Shown here: positions 23,671 through 33,871 of the stretch, in pieces
Layout: the number at the start of each line of letters is the position of its first letter
Numbering within the stretch: position 1 is the stretch's first letter
Source: Krasilnikovozyma curviuscula
Taxonomy: Eukaryota > Basidiomycota > Tremellomycetes > Cystofilobasidiales > Mrakiaceae
Reading direction: 5' to 3'
Length of the DNA stretch: 64,000 nt
NCBI GenBank assembly: GCA_014825775.1
Contig: MVAQ01000040.1
Location: 1-64,000, forward strand
Notes under the pieces: model-generated
The model's database searches: none
Told to the model about the DNA's origin: nothing
What the model saw: the letters and a program-made list of their open reading frames with translations, nothing else
Translations under genes and position numbers: made by a program

Positions 23671-26334
23671 TCAAAGCCGATCGATAAAAAGAGATTCTTT
23701 CACGATTTTGATTGAATCTACCATGAGAGCTCTGTCCTGGAGATTAGTAGAACTTGGCCAGGTTGAGTACCAGTCTGACTGCTTCGAAACGAAGCTGTAC
23801 ATGGCTCCGCCCACTAAAAGCCACAAGAAGATCTTGAGTGGAAAACTAACTTAAAATCTTTCCTGCAGTAATGACGTACAAGTGTTGGTATCCTCCCAAG
23901 GCTTATTAGCAACATCGTCCCAGTAGCCGTTCGTGCCTCCAACATTTACACCGACAGATAAGAAGAATGGTTGATCGAACGGAGCAATGAACTGATTGGA
24001 CGAGTTGGTCCAGGGATTTGAGATCAAAGAGCCATTGCTGTAGGTACTGCTGAATGATCCTGAGAAGCCCCACACAGAACACAAAACGTTTCGACGAAGA
24101 GCAGATGGTCACAAATAAGGTATGAGTGCTCACCTCTTTCCCAAAATGTCTTCTTCTTGAAGCCAAGATTCATAGCCTTTCTGACCCTAGTATTTACCCA
24201 GATAAATACCGAATCTAGATCGTGTTTCGTCAGTCAACCTCCACCAACTGGATGAAGCGTCACACTCACCGGGCGTCCAATCGACACCAAAAGTGTAGTA
24301 TTGATCAGTAAAGAACGAGCGATAGACTTTATACAACCCTTGCGTCAACGAAAACCTATCCTCATCTGCCGATGGACCCCAATGGAGGCCAGAAACAAAC
24401 TCGTTGTTGAGTTGCTGGTCTCGTTTGGAAGCAATGTTTCCTCTGGACTCGCCGATGTCGATCTGGCCTGAAGCTGGGTATTCTCCGTAGACACTATCGA
24501 CGGGCATGAGCATGATTTCTGCAAAAGTAGAAGAGTTGATTACATTGTACTTATTGAGGAAGCGAAAGGGAAGGAGAGAGGCGTACGAGGCCAGATGAAA
24601 TCACCTGTCGCCATTTTCGCAGAGATTTCAACCCTTCCGTAGGTGAACTCGACCTTTCCTTTCGTGTTAATTCTTCCTGACATGACAGGGTTGATAGCGG
24701 TTTGATCTCCAGCCTGGATGGAACACTGAAGTAAGAGACGAAATTAGGGTTCACTCTGACAGTCACATTGGTAAACGGAGAGACTCACATCGGTATCACT
24801 AGCGCCAGTGCAAGTACTGGAGTCAATTGAGATTTGGGAAGTATCCAATTGGTAATCTGAAGTGAGAGTTGGCAAGATGACGAGGTTCGAGTTGCCGTCG
24901 AGATAGACGTTTTGTGAGAGACCCGAGTACCAGGAGAAATCACCAACTACGCCAGATATATTTGAGTTGGCATCAAACAGTTCATATAGAGAACAATTTA
25001 CTCACCGTTATGTCCCCCGATGGAAACATCCTGGGACCAATACGCACTGTTGAGATCGCTACCAGTGAAATCCTCGTCCATCATCAAACAATACTCCCCT
25101 TTCGGCAATTGTGAATACTCCTGCCAAACTAAGAATGCTCCCAGTCCAACACCAATGATGATTCCAATGAGAAACAAGAAGTAGCTCCACAAGTTTTTGG
25201 GGCGTGTTTTACGGATGACTCCCTTCTTTACTAACCAAGGCTTCTCAACGACTTCACCTGGCGAGAGAGCAGTGGAGGTCCATACTCGTCGACGACGTTT
25301 GGTGGTTCCGCTCCCGCTGGAGTTGACGCTGCCGTCTCTAGCGGCTGCAGCGAACGCGGCGGGGAAAGGTGCGGGCACATCCTGGGCCACGGTGGCCGAG
25401 CTCGACGGAATCGTTACTGCTGAATCTGTACTGTCGAGGTTGGAGGAGTTGTTGAAGTTGGAAGAGGTGTGTGCGAAGGCATGTGCACGAGGTGGAAACT
25501 GAAGTGAGGGAGATGAAGGGGGTTGCGATAAGGACAAGCGTTTCAGGGCAGTCGAAGCGACGAGGTTGGTAGTTGGAGACGAGGTAACATCAGTATTGGG
25601 AAGAGTTGGATTCGAAGGTTCAATTTCATTGCCATAAGAGTATTCATGAGAAAGAGATGATTTTTGGGAGTGCGATGAATCAATCGACGAAGGCGATGAG
25701 GAAGAAGGAGACGCCGCAAGTAGATAAGAGATACGTCGCATTGTTGAATACCAGAAGGTCGAGTTGAGGGTTCACAGGTGAAGTTGATTTCAAGATGAAG
25801 GAGAGTTGATTTTTGTCGGGAACCGAAAGAGGAGGTTGGATTGCGCAGGTCGTGATAGCAGGAGTTTGGGGTTGGTTGCCGTGTCCGCAGTGACACACAG
25901 GCAAGAAATTGTGACAGAAGTCCCAGAACGAAATTCCATTAGAGAACAAAACCAAAAAAGCAGGAAAAAATAGAAGCATCAGTCTTTTGTCTCCCCAATG
26001 CTTAGTGAAACAGAGCAGCAGCAAAGCAAGAGGTGAAAACACGTACCAAGTCCGTCTCTACACTCTCATACCCTGGTCCTCCATTGACAAAGTACCCGGT
26101 CTCACTAGGTCCACCTTGTTCCAAAGGACCATATCCACCAGCAGTGTATTCACTGGTGAACGGGTCAGAACGACGAGCTGAATCGATGGACTTTTCATCC
26201 AGTCGTGTATCTCCTCCATATCGGGCTATTGGAGTAGAAGCCGAGTCGCTGCTAGGGTAAGGGTACTCTTCTGGTGGGCTATCAGCTGGGAGTGGAGCTA
26301 AGCTCTTCGCATTTTTCTTGGAGAAGATACCCAT
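23671..26334 (-). CDS. GH16 beta-glucan synthesis-associated protein (KRE6/SKN1 family)
   Basis: A type II membrane protein of the KRE6/SKN1 family needed for cell-wall beta-1,6-glucan. Read on the minus strand: exon 1 26334-26047 (MGIFSKKNAKS...), a 548-nt intron, then exon 2 from 25498 with a Ser/Asn-rich cytosolic region and a basic stop-transfer TKRRRRVW. One membrane helix follows (SYFLFLIGIIIGVGLGAFLV), then the lumenal domain with SGRINTKGKVEFTYGRVEIS, PVDSVYGEYPASGQIDIGES, VSGLHWGPSADEDRF, TFGVDWTP and SDWYSTWPSS. The C-terminus is reached only by removing an intron with donor near 23880 and acceptor near 23813; it ends VKESLFIDRL at TGA 23673-23671. The expected catalytic ExDxxE reads Q-I-D-I-G-E, so the nucleophile Glu is Gln. 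An alternative start at 25741 inside intron 1 is in frame with exon 2. Confidence 0.87.
25499..26046 (-). other. 548-nt first intron of the GH16 gene with a 484-nt AG-free 3' part
   Basis: The donor GTACGT is at 26046-26041 and the acceptor TTCAG ends at 25499. Exon 1 ends in phase 0 and exon 2 begins in phase 0, so the join is in frame. Between the AG at 25985-25984 and the acceptor AG at 25500-25499 the minus strand contains no AG at all; equivalently the plus strand has no CT from 25501 to 25983. A CTGAT branch-point match (CTRAY) sits at 25982-25978, immediately after the last upstream AG. The three earlier AGs (ends near 26008, 25994 and 25984) all lead to stop codons before exon 2. An open frame starting at ATG 25741 runs through the intron into exon 2. 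Confidence 0.75.
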
Positions 26335-26640
26335 TGCTGGACTAGTGCTGTCGTTGGTAAAGAGATCGCATGGCAGAGTGACAGTGGATATAAATCATCA
26401 GCATCATTGATCTTATGTTCGCGAGCTGAGTTTGGGAAGATCAGGGGTTCCGATTGACAGCGCTTTGGGCTTGCGTTGTCACGTCGCGAAGTCCTGAGCT
26501 GACTTTTGTTTCACTCTTTCACACCTTTGTGTTGGATCTCTAAAGACGGTCAATAAAGGCGCTATGGTGTTAGAAGCCTGGTGTTTTCTGCCTCGCCAAA
26601 AATACGAGCAACAGAGCAATGTCCAAGCCACTGTCTGCTA
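26335..26640. other. Short intergenic region between two minus-strand genes
   Basis: About 300 nt separating the SDR stop at 26641 from the GH16 ATG at 26334. It must contain the GH16 5' leader and promoter. No obvious TATA box is seen on the minus strand. Confidence 0.35.
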
Positions 26641-27960
26641 CTACCAAGGCGAAGTGCTTCCGTCATATACCAGGAACTTCCCAGTGTCCTCTGGTTTTTT
26701 TAGCAACTGCAACTGCTTGACGCTGGTAGAAGACAAAATAGTAGATAAGAACGCGGCTGACAGCGGCTCTGATCATACGCGTGATACTCACATGCCTTGG
26801 GTCGACTCATGAACGTCGATGTGTCCTGAACTACCCCCCATGCTCGTCCTTACCCAACCCGGATGAATGACAGAGACGATAGCCTTTCCCTTGAGTTCCC
26901 TCGCGATATGGGTTGAGACGGAGTTGAGCGCAGCCTGCTTCGACTAAAATCAGCGGCGCCCAAGCTACTGAACGTCGAAGAGCAGGCACTTACCTTGGAA
27001 GCAGAATAAGGTGCAGATCTGAAAGGCAAGTCGAAGTCATTTGCTAGCGTGGTCGAGCCTTGTGTGGATGAGACGGAGAGGATGACTGGCAGCGTGCCAT
27101 CGACTGGTGAAGGCTTCATCAACGGGTAGATGGCACCGGTAACTTTGAGCATACCGAAGACGTTCGTTTTATATCCTGAGAGAAGGCCAGAGATGCCTCT
27201 GTGTTTGCAAGGAGAGGAAAGATGTCAGGGAAGATGTATGGGAGGATGTCAGTCTAAGAGGGGCCGTTGGGGAGGAAAAAGGACGAACGTTGGTTCGATA
27301 AGGGAGGATGCGTCTAGCATAATACCGGCCTACATCAGTTACCCAGCTGTCAGAACAGATAAGTGGCTTAGAATGATGTTGATGCATACATTGTTGATCC
27401 TGGAGGATAAATTCAGCCCGTCAGCCAGTCAACCCTCCTTCAGAGACCAATCAAAGTAGAAAAACTCACAGAACGTTGATTCCACCAGGTGCCAGCTTAG
27501 CGGCCTCCTCTCCGGCAGCCTATCAGATAGACTTGTCAGGTTCATGCACACGCAGACTCTCGAAGTTGCCACAGTATATGAAAGCAAGGGGGAAATGCTG
27601 ACCTTGATGCTTTCATCGTCATCTACATCCAGCACAACAGTACCCAGCTTGTCAGGGTAGTCCGACTTGAGAGCATTTAAGCCTTCGCTCTTGTCAGGTG
27701 AACGAGCAGCAGCGATGATAAACTTGACTGATGGGTCTTTGAGCAGCTCTGTGATCAGTCCAAGACCAAGCCCTCCTGGAAAGAAGGCCCGAAAACCGTG
27801 GTCAGCACTTCATTGGAAACCCTGTCTGCAGCATTCCTTACTGGAGGTTCCCTAAAATAAACACCCCGTTCGAACGGGATCCCGGTCAGTATCCTGTATC
27901 GCTGTTACGGGGCCAGTTGAATTGCGAAACAAAACACACAGAAACGAAGTAAGTCGCCAT
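26641..27960 (-). CDS. Short-chain dehydrogenase/reductase (classical SDR)
   Basis: NAD(P)-dependent oxidoreductase; the substrate is unknown. The minus-strand ATG is at 27960-27958 (context AAAAAAATGGCG). Exon 1 is 21 nt (MATYFVS), exon 2 is 10 nt (27851-27842) and exon 3 starts at 27775; together they rebuild the cofactor motif FVSGTSRGLGLGL. The NNAG motif LINNAGIMLDAS depends on another 10-nt exon (GATCAACAAT). The active site reads SVSSTQGS...APYSASKAALNSV with Ser, Tyr and Lys present, and IHPGWVRTSMGG follows. The last exon, reached through an acceptor near 26734, gives EDTGKFLVYDGSTSPW and TAG at 26643-26641; stopping at the longest unspliced frame (26850) would lose this conserved tail. 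A similar SDR sits at 47737-48883, but the two are only moderately alike. Confidence 0.85.
27842..27851 (-). other. 10-nt microexon of the SDR gene
   Basis: Reads GGAACCTCCA on the minus strand, bounded by a TTTTAG acceptor and a GTAAGG donor. It contributes Gly-Thr-Ser plus one base of the Arg in the TGxxxGxG-type cofactor loop (here SGTSRGLG). Without it the Rossmann motif is broken and the frame is lost. Confidence 0.8.
27870..27883. repeat. Perfect 14-bp palindrome in SDR intron 1
   Basis: The sequence CCCGTTCGAACGGG is its own reverse complement and lies inside the first intron of the SDR gene. It could fold in the pre-mRNA or bind a dimeric factor, or it may be chance. No function can be claimed. 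Confidence 0.5.
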
Positions 27961-28521
27961 TTTTTTCCTCAGAGGTGTCAGCAGAGTGTGGCCAGAGGCA
28001 GAACCATCGTTGAAGATGGCCCGAGCAACTTTTTTCTGGGCGCGAGGAAAGCTTCCGACGTGTTTGATGGCCGTGCTCGTCTCCCGCCCTCCGGGGATTT
28101 CCAATCGGATCTTGTTGGAAATTCCCCACCTTTGTGTTTTTGCTTTCAAGTCCCTGTATGTATGGGATTGGGAGACATTTCGATGGCATATACCTTCAGT
28201 CTAGCTCGGCGCCACTTGACGTTTGGGTCGCCGACCTCACAGCGAAGGCGTCGATCTTTTTTTTGCTACTTCCTGTCTCCCTCTACCCACCGAGTCAGAA
28301 ATTTCTCTGGCATATCCGGTGGTGAGAATCACATTCAATGCAGGAATAGAAGTCTGAGTGGGCTTTGGTTTGCTCTATTGATTTGGACAGTAAATCCTTC
28401 TACCTCCCTTATCTGCTACTGAAAGCCTCCACATGTTTGGCTTACCACAATCGTTTTCTATTTGGATAGGTTTTTGAATTATATCTCTCAGTACTGCTAT
28501 TTTCAGCAAAGAAAGAGAGGA
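27961..28521. promoter_or_regulatory. Divergent promoter region, SDR / Zn2Cys6 regulator
   Basis: About 560 nt between divergent start codons. A 166-codon open frame (27922-28422 +) overlaps the SDR start in antisense and has no domain character; I regard it as chance. No clear TATA box on either side. The layout is compatible with the regulator and the SDR sharing a control region, but nothing in the sequence shows co-regulation. Confidence 0.4.
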
Positions 28522-30848
28522 TGGCTCCCTCAATCGTTGAACTCTCTGACGCCAGTGCCGACAGTGAGTTGACCGCGACCACCTGCGCCTCTTTCTCCAC
28601 CAGGTCGAATTGGTAGAATGTCTGGCTTATCTTTAATTTCATCGTCGATCAGAACCCAAGTTTAAACGAACGAGGACAGGCTGTCTACAGTGCAGGAAGG
28701 CTAAGCATAAGTATGTTGGGTATTCAGTGCTGGAAACTTGAAACTCGGAGCTGACTCTCGCTTTATGCTGTCGCTTTGCAGGTGTGACGAGGGAAAACCG
28801 TCGGTGAATAAGATACTCAGTACTTTTTGAAGGAACTAGTTCTCTAAATCTTACGAAATCTTCTTCATTTATAGTGCAAAAGGTGCAATACGGCTCGCAA
28901 AGAGGTTTGTCGTCCTTATCTCTGCCCCCCTGTGAATGTTATGTAGTAATACTCTCCTCCAAATGATACTCAAACAACAGTGTGTCTGGCCAGACAATAC
29001 AACTTCGACTCCAGTCTCAACTGTCGAAAACGACCCATCTCTCTCGCCAACGACGGGGGACTTGGCCATCCTCGTCTCCAACGGCAGTCCTCTTCCTCCA
29101 GATTCACCAGCGATCTCATCCCAACTGGTCAACTTTGACTTCTCAACTTTCTTCTCGGTTCCCAAATCACCCTCCGATAGCACACTCATAACGCTCATGT
29201 CGCCCGAAGAACGCAACCTCATGCTCCACTTCCTCAACAACGGAAGCATCATCTTCTCGGCTATGCCTATAAAGAACCAACCTTTACCTTTTGTTGACAT
29301 AACCCAGATTCTCTCCATGCCCCGTGGGCTCAGCTTTGAGACCGACTCGCAGTTACTCGCTCTCTTCGCCATCGCAGCGACTCACCAGTCGTCGCTCCAT
29401 TTCCAGCAGGTTGCGCGATACAGCACGACGGTGTCCGAGAGCGGTAAGGCGACAGGTAATAGTCAGAGCAAGCAGCTTACCGCCTTCAAGGGTTTATCAC
29501 CGAATAGCGTGCCGTCGAGAGAGAACCAAGTGCGGCTGCGACAGGCGGGTGGGAACCTCGCCCAGGCCAGTCTCGCATTGGTTATGGCGTCAATGTCGTT
29601 AAATGAGCCGACTCCACGGGAAATTTCAGTTGCAAAGAGCGATATACTCATCTCTAGCTGTATTTCCACCATCATCTCTCAGGTGTGCTTCTTTCCTTAC
29701 ACCGTCCTACAGGCGTGGTTTATGGGCAGCTATCTGATACCACATCTTTCTTACAGGCCTTAGCCGGTGGTAAAAAATGGGATAAGTCCTTCCTCACAGC
29801 CGTGCGACTCGTCCACCTCAGAGGCGGGCCCGAAGCGATGCTACGTGACGCTCAGGAGCGCTCCAAAAAGTCGAACGGAGCGCAGGACGTCATCCGGAGG
29901 ACCCGCTCGGCGCTTGAGAATCTTGTCATGGTCGATGTTTTTCGGTGTTTGGGAAGGGGAATCAGACCTGTGCTGATGACTGAACCGTTTGCGACTTGGT
30001 GGTGAGTTCCACTTATTTAATCCTTTCATGCTTTACAAATGAAATCCATCTGACGCCATCATCTGGCCTCGTAGGTTCGACTATGACCATTCATCCTCTG
30101 GTGAATATGGTGACTTTGATACCTGCCACGCCTCATTCGGAATGGCGCGCGGTATGGCAGAGCTCATGAACCGTGTCAATCTCCTCGTCGCGAAGAAGCT
30201 CTCGGGGGGATACGAAAGCGAAGAAGACCGACTCCAAGATGAGCGGACGGCAAGGGATTACATTCTTGAGCTTCAGGTCTGGAAACGCGAAGTCGACGAG
30301 GAGAACGTAGTAGAGAGGGTGCCGTTGGAAAACTTGATCGCGGCTCATACCCTAGAGGTTAGTCCAAAACTCTATATATTTGATACTCGTCGTTTCCAAT
30401 CCTGAACGGCTTCTAATTCTACTTTTTGTGTCCTCAGATCATCATCTACGTCGACATGATGGGCTATCCCCACTCCCACCCATCAGTTCAACTTGCAGCG
30501 CTCAGTGCGCTTCGCATCCTCACCCCCAACGCCAAGAAGAATTTCAATATTGTCTTGCTGCTGCCGACCGTTATCACAGGGTCGATGATTGAAGATCGCA
30601 TCGGACGAAACACGGCGCGCCGCGTGCTGGAGCGAGTTCGAGAGACGAATGGCTATGGATACGATGTTGAAGATGCGCTAGGAATGCTTGATGAGGTGAG
30701 TCTCTACTTATGATTCATGTGAAGAGTCTGGCTCATTTTGTCTGTGGTTTCTTGTTTGACGCTTTAGATCTACCGACAGAAGGATAGTGGCGTCAAGAAT
30801 GCTTCATGGCGCCCTCTACTTCTCAAAAGTGGGATCCTGCTCTTCTAG
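28522..30848 (+). CDS. Zn2Cys6 fungal transcription factor
   Basis: DNA-binding regulator with an N-terminal binuclear zinc cluster. The cluster is assembled over four exons, two of them 22 nt (28782-28803) and 30 nt (28875-28904), and reads GCLQCRKAKHKCDEGKPSC then KRCNTARKECVWP, the family's C-x2-C-x6-C-x5-C-x2-C-x6-C spacing. A long regulatory domain of the Fungal_trans_2 kind follows, with MSPEERNLMLHFL, QLLALFAIAATHQ, SFLTAVRLVHLRGGPEAM, DVFRCLGRGIRP and the late RNTARRVLERVRETNGYGY. It ends GILLF with TAG at 30846-30848. Targets cannot be predicted; it is divergent from an SDR gene. The start ATG at 28522 gives a short acidic leader MAPSIVELSDASAD before the first intron. Confidence 0.88.
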
Positions 30849-31202
30849 AGATATTATACTTAGAGGCTTACCCGAAGACTGAACTGAAGCATTATACGCA
30901 TCATGCAGGCTGACAGTTATACTGAGACCCAACCTAGGTGCTTAATGGATCGAGTTACAGATCATTGTAGATGAAACTGTCCCATAGGTGTTGTATTTAG
31001 TTGTATTCAATTTTAGCATCGTTGTAGTTTAGATGATGGTTTATCCTGCGTATCTGATGACAATTTCTCGTGTGTTTACGTTTCACCGAGAGTTGCCGTG
31101 GCTGTGTTCAATGGTGGCGTGGCATGACCATCTCAAAAATGGGATCGTCCATTCTGCTGTACATCTTCTAACAACGTCTTCCCCAACATTAAAGCTACAC
31201 CA
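30849..31202. other. Intergenic region upstream of the annexin gene
   Basis: About 350 nt between tandem + strand genes. It holds the regulator's 3' UTR and the annexin promoter. No strong element is seen. Confidence 0.35.
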
Positions 31203-32965
31203 ATGTCCTGGAATAATCAGTACCAGCCTCCTCAGCAGTATCCTCCGTATCAAGGTGCTCCCCCTCAGCCATATCCTCAGCAGCAACAGCAGTACGGCGG
31301 ATATCCTGGGCAGAGCGGGTACCCTCAGCAGCAGCAAGGTGGATATCCCCAGGTGAGCTTCTGTTTATACACTTCTAAGAGCTCTCGTAACTAATCTGGT
31401 CTGTTCCCGTATCCGCCAGCAGTACAACCAGGGGGTCAGTATCTTGCTTCCTTTGGACGTTCCGCTGGTTGATTCTGATGGGTCCTCCGCTTTTTGTTTC
31501 TGTACAGCCTCCTTCCCCTCAGCAATACAACCAAGGTCCTCCCCCTCCAGGACAGTATAACAACTACGGCGCTCCTCCTCCACCACCTCAGCAGTATGGC
31601 AATCAGCCACCTCAGATCCAACAGCAGCAGTTCAACCAGCAGCCCCAGTACAACCAGCAGCCTCCAATGACCGGCGGACCACCGATGGGTGGTCCTCCTC
31701 CCATGTGGTTCCTCGGTGTGCCTGTATCGCCATTGGAAGGCATGAACATGGGTCAGCCATCCCCTCCTCCACCAGGTCAGTCAGCCGCTTGTTCTAAAAC
31801 TTAAACGGATGAGACTGATGGCTTTACTTTTTTTGGCCAGGATACGATGCCGCTTTCGATGTTGAGAGGATTAGAAAGGCTACCAAGGTACGAACACAGA
31901 ACGATTTTCTAGTTGAAGATCTTCTTGCTGATCATTTTGAACGTTGCCGTACAGGGTTTCGGAACGGACGAGAAATCCATTATTGCTGCAATGGCTCCCT
32001 TGGATGCCATTCAAATGAACGCCCTTAGTGTCAAGTACAACGCGATGATTGGCAAAACGCTTGTTCACACGCTCGAGAAGGAGACAAGCGGGTGGCTGGA
32101 GAACGGCTTGAGGGGACTTGCTCTTGGTCCCCTTGGATGGGACGTCTGGCTCATTCATCGTGCTTGTGCTGGAGCTGGTACCCATGAGGATCTTCTCAGT
32201 GAGATGATCCTGGGTCGTACCAACGCCGAAATGTACCTACTCAAAGCAGCCTATCAAGCGGTCTATCACAAGGATCTTGTTCAGGTCGTCAAGGGAGAAC
32301 TCTCAGCCAAGACTGAGCGTCTTTTCATTATGGCTTTAGCTGGTGACAGAGATGAGAACCCAATGGTGAACCACCAGCTTGTACAGCACGACGTTGAGGA
32401 TTTGTATAGAGCTGGTGAAGGAAAGTTGGGAACTGGTAAGTCTACTTAGCTTGTAGAAGTGTCATTAAATACTAAAAAATGGATTACTTTGCAGATGAGA
32501 TCAAGATCGCTTCAATCCTCGTTACTCGCTCGATCCCTCATCTTCAAGCCCTTAATCAAGCTTACCAGCAACGATACCACCACCCGATTTCTCGTATGAT
32601 AGAGAAAGAGTTTGGAGGCCACATGAAGGAAGCTCTTGTCTTCATTGCTCGAGGATTCGAGCAGGATGGACAGGGTGTCGAGAGAGATGCGGAGATGATG
32701 GAGGAGGCGATGGCAGGTATGTTACAGATTTCTTTCCTGAGCCTAGCGGTTCATTACTAAGCCAACAATTTTTTTCTTTATTTAAGGTATGGGCACAAAG
32801 GATGAGAGATTATCCTGGAGAATTATCAGGGCTCACTGGAACAGGCCTCGTTTCGAAGCCATCAAACAAGCGTATCACCGCAAGTACGGAAAGAGTTTGG
32901 GGGGACGGGTTCAAGGCGAGACATCGGGAGATTACGAGCGTCTATTACTAGCAGTAATTCAGTAA
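31203..32965 (+). CDS. Annexin with Pro/Gln/Tyr-rich N-terminal extension
   Basis: Calcium-dependent, phospholipid-binding protein of the annexin superfamily, cytosolic and recruited to membranes. The first third (31203 to about 31835) is a low-complexity, prion-like extension of PQQY, GYPQ and PPPPG repeats spread over three or more short exons. The core follows: GYDAAFDVERIRKATKGFG opens repeat 1 with GFGTDEKSI; further repeats carry GWDVWLIHRACAGAGTHED, LGTDEIKIASILVTRS and GMGTKDERLSWRIIRAHW, each with the expected G-x-GT/KGTDE-like loops. The sequence ends GDYERLLLAVIQ. Fungal annexins often have such P/Q/Y tails. A 37-residue stretch between PMGGPPPM and GYDAAF has weaker low-complexity character and could hide an unplaced intron. 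Confidence 0.88.
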
Positions 32966-33269
32966 ACAGGGGCTGTGGATGGCTCAAGCATCTTTTCTTT
33001 TTCTGTGCCATTTGTTTGTCGCCGTCATTTCCCTTCGCTACCTCGATAGTCGTATAATGCCAGTAATAGCACGGCTTGCCTCTGTATGTACATCCATAAT
33101 GATAGTAGCTCAATGTTATTGCTAAAGTTCAACAAGGTAGCGGTATTATGTTGAAAGATCGGGTATCGATGAAAGAACGAGTGTTCAAAGTATCCGTCTC
33201 ACATGCATTCATCAGATCTCGACTTCAAGAGTGAGTGATATCCTGAGGAAGTCTCAAGCTCACTCCTTC
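32966..33269. other. 3' flank of the annexin gene
   Basis: About 300 nt that should hold the annexin 3' UTR. No further gene or repeat is seen before the deacetylase remnant. Confidence 0.35.
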
Positions 33270-33690
33270 CTTGACACTTGACGGCATTGTTGACAGTCAG
33301 CTTAGGATTTGCGGAAGTAAGTGCGGTTGGGATGATGTAACCGGGACCGAGACTAAGGCATTGATCAGCGTGTAGATGACAGTTTTGGCGGTGAGAACGA
33401 CACTTACTCTACTTTGTGCTTGTAGATACAAACCGATTGCAAGGGAAGGTAAAAGAGATCAATCAGTATTCAGATTTCTGAAAGGGCAAAGCAGAAGAAA
33501 TCCACGAACTCGTGCTCAAGTGTGATGAATCCAGTGCTCAACCTGGTCGAATTCTGCAAGAAGATCTCAAATAAGCTCAGTGCGTACTTCGTGTTGTTCG
33601 AACCAATTTCCCAATTGTCTGTGTCATGTTGATAGGTTCCCACGCTAGAACAAATGATTGGGGAGAGGCTCCACTTCGAAATAAACACCA
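33270..33690 (-). pseudogene. Decayed fragment of a chitin/polysaccharide deacetylase
   Basis: On the minus strand, translated pieces resemble the C-terminal third of fungal CE4 chitin deacetylases: SPIICSSVGTYQHDTDNW at about 33660-33610, then STGFITLEHE ending near 33509, and GYIIPTALTSANPKL followed by VNNAVKCQG at about 33345-33270. They are in different frames, could be joined by short introns, and where the family usually has a Trp after PII there is Cys. The upstream NodB core with its metal ligands is absent: only 80-odd nt separate the fragment from the stop codon of the acid phosphatase gene. I read it as a truncated relic. The alternatives are a very diverged 3' exon set or chance similarity. 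The family match is from memory of the consensus, not from a search. Confidence 0.45.
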
Positions 33691-33871
33691 TGGATCCAGA
33701 CAGGTTCATTACCATTTTTATTCTTATTTGTGCTTGCTGTATTGCATTGGGATAGGCTAAAGTCTCCAATGACAGAATGAACATAATTAATGTGTGAACG
33801 GGAAATTAATTTACTTTTTGTGTCCGAGCATCTATATTATACTTCGTCTCCACTTATCGTTTGTTCGACAG

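Noticed and set aside
23851..24084. GH16 C-terminus ending in LLQERF at 23851
   Set aside because: Splicing out the following intron gives the conserved WYSTWPSS...VDSIKI tail expected in the KRE6/SKN1 family.
25984..26010. Early acceptors in GH16 intron 1 giving a typical 40-65 nt intron
   Set aside because: The joins at all three early AGs run into stop codons before exon 2, so none can produce the GH16 protein.
26850..27152. SDR ending at the unspliced stop near 26850
   Set aside because: That frame loses the conserved tail; splicing restores the K of YSASK plus AALNSV and the EDTGKF...SPW end.
27922..28422. 166-codon open frame (+) across the SDR start and the divergent promoter
   Set aside because: Antisense to the SDR start exon and without domain features; the SDR on the other strand explains the region.
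28869..29372. 167-codon open frame on the minus strand inside the first zinc-cluster gene
   Set aside because: Shadow of the coding exon on the + strand, which continues a recognised transcription factor.
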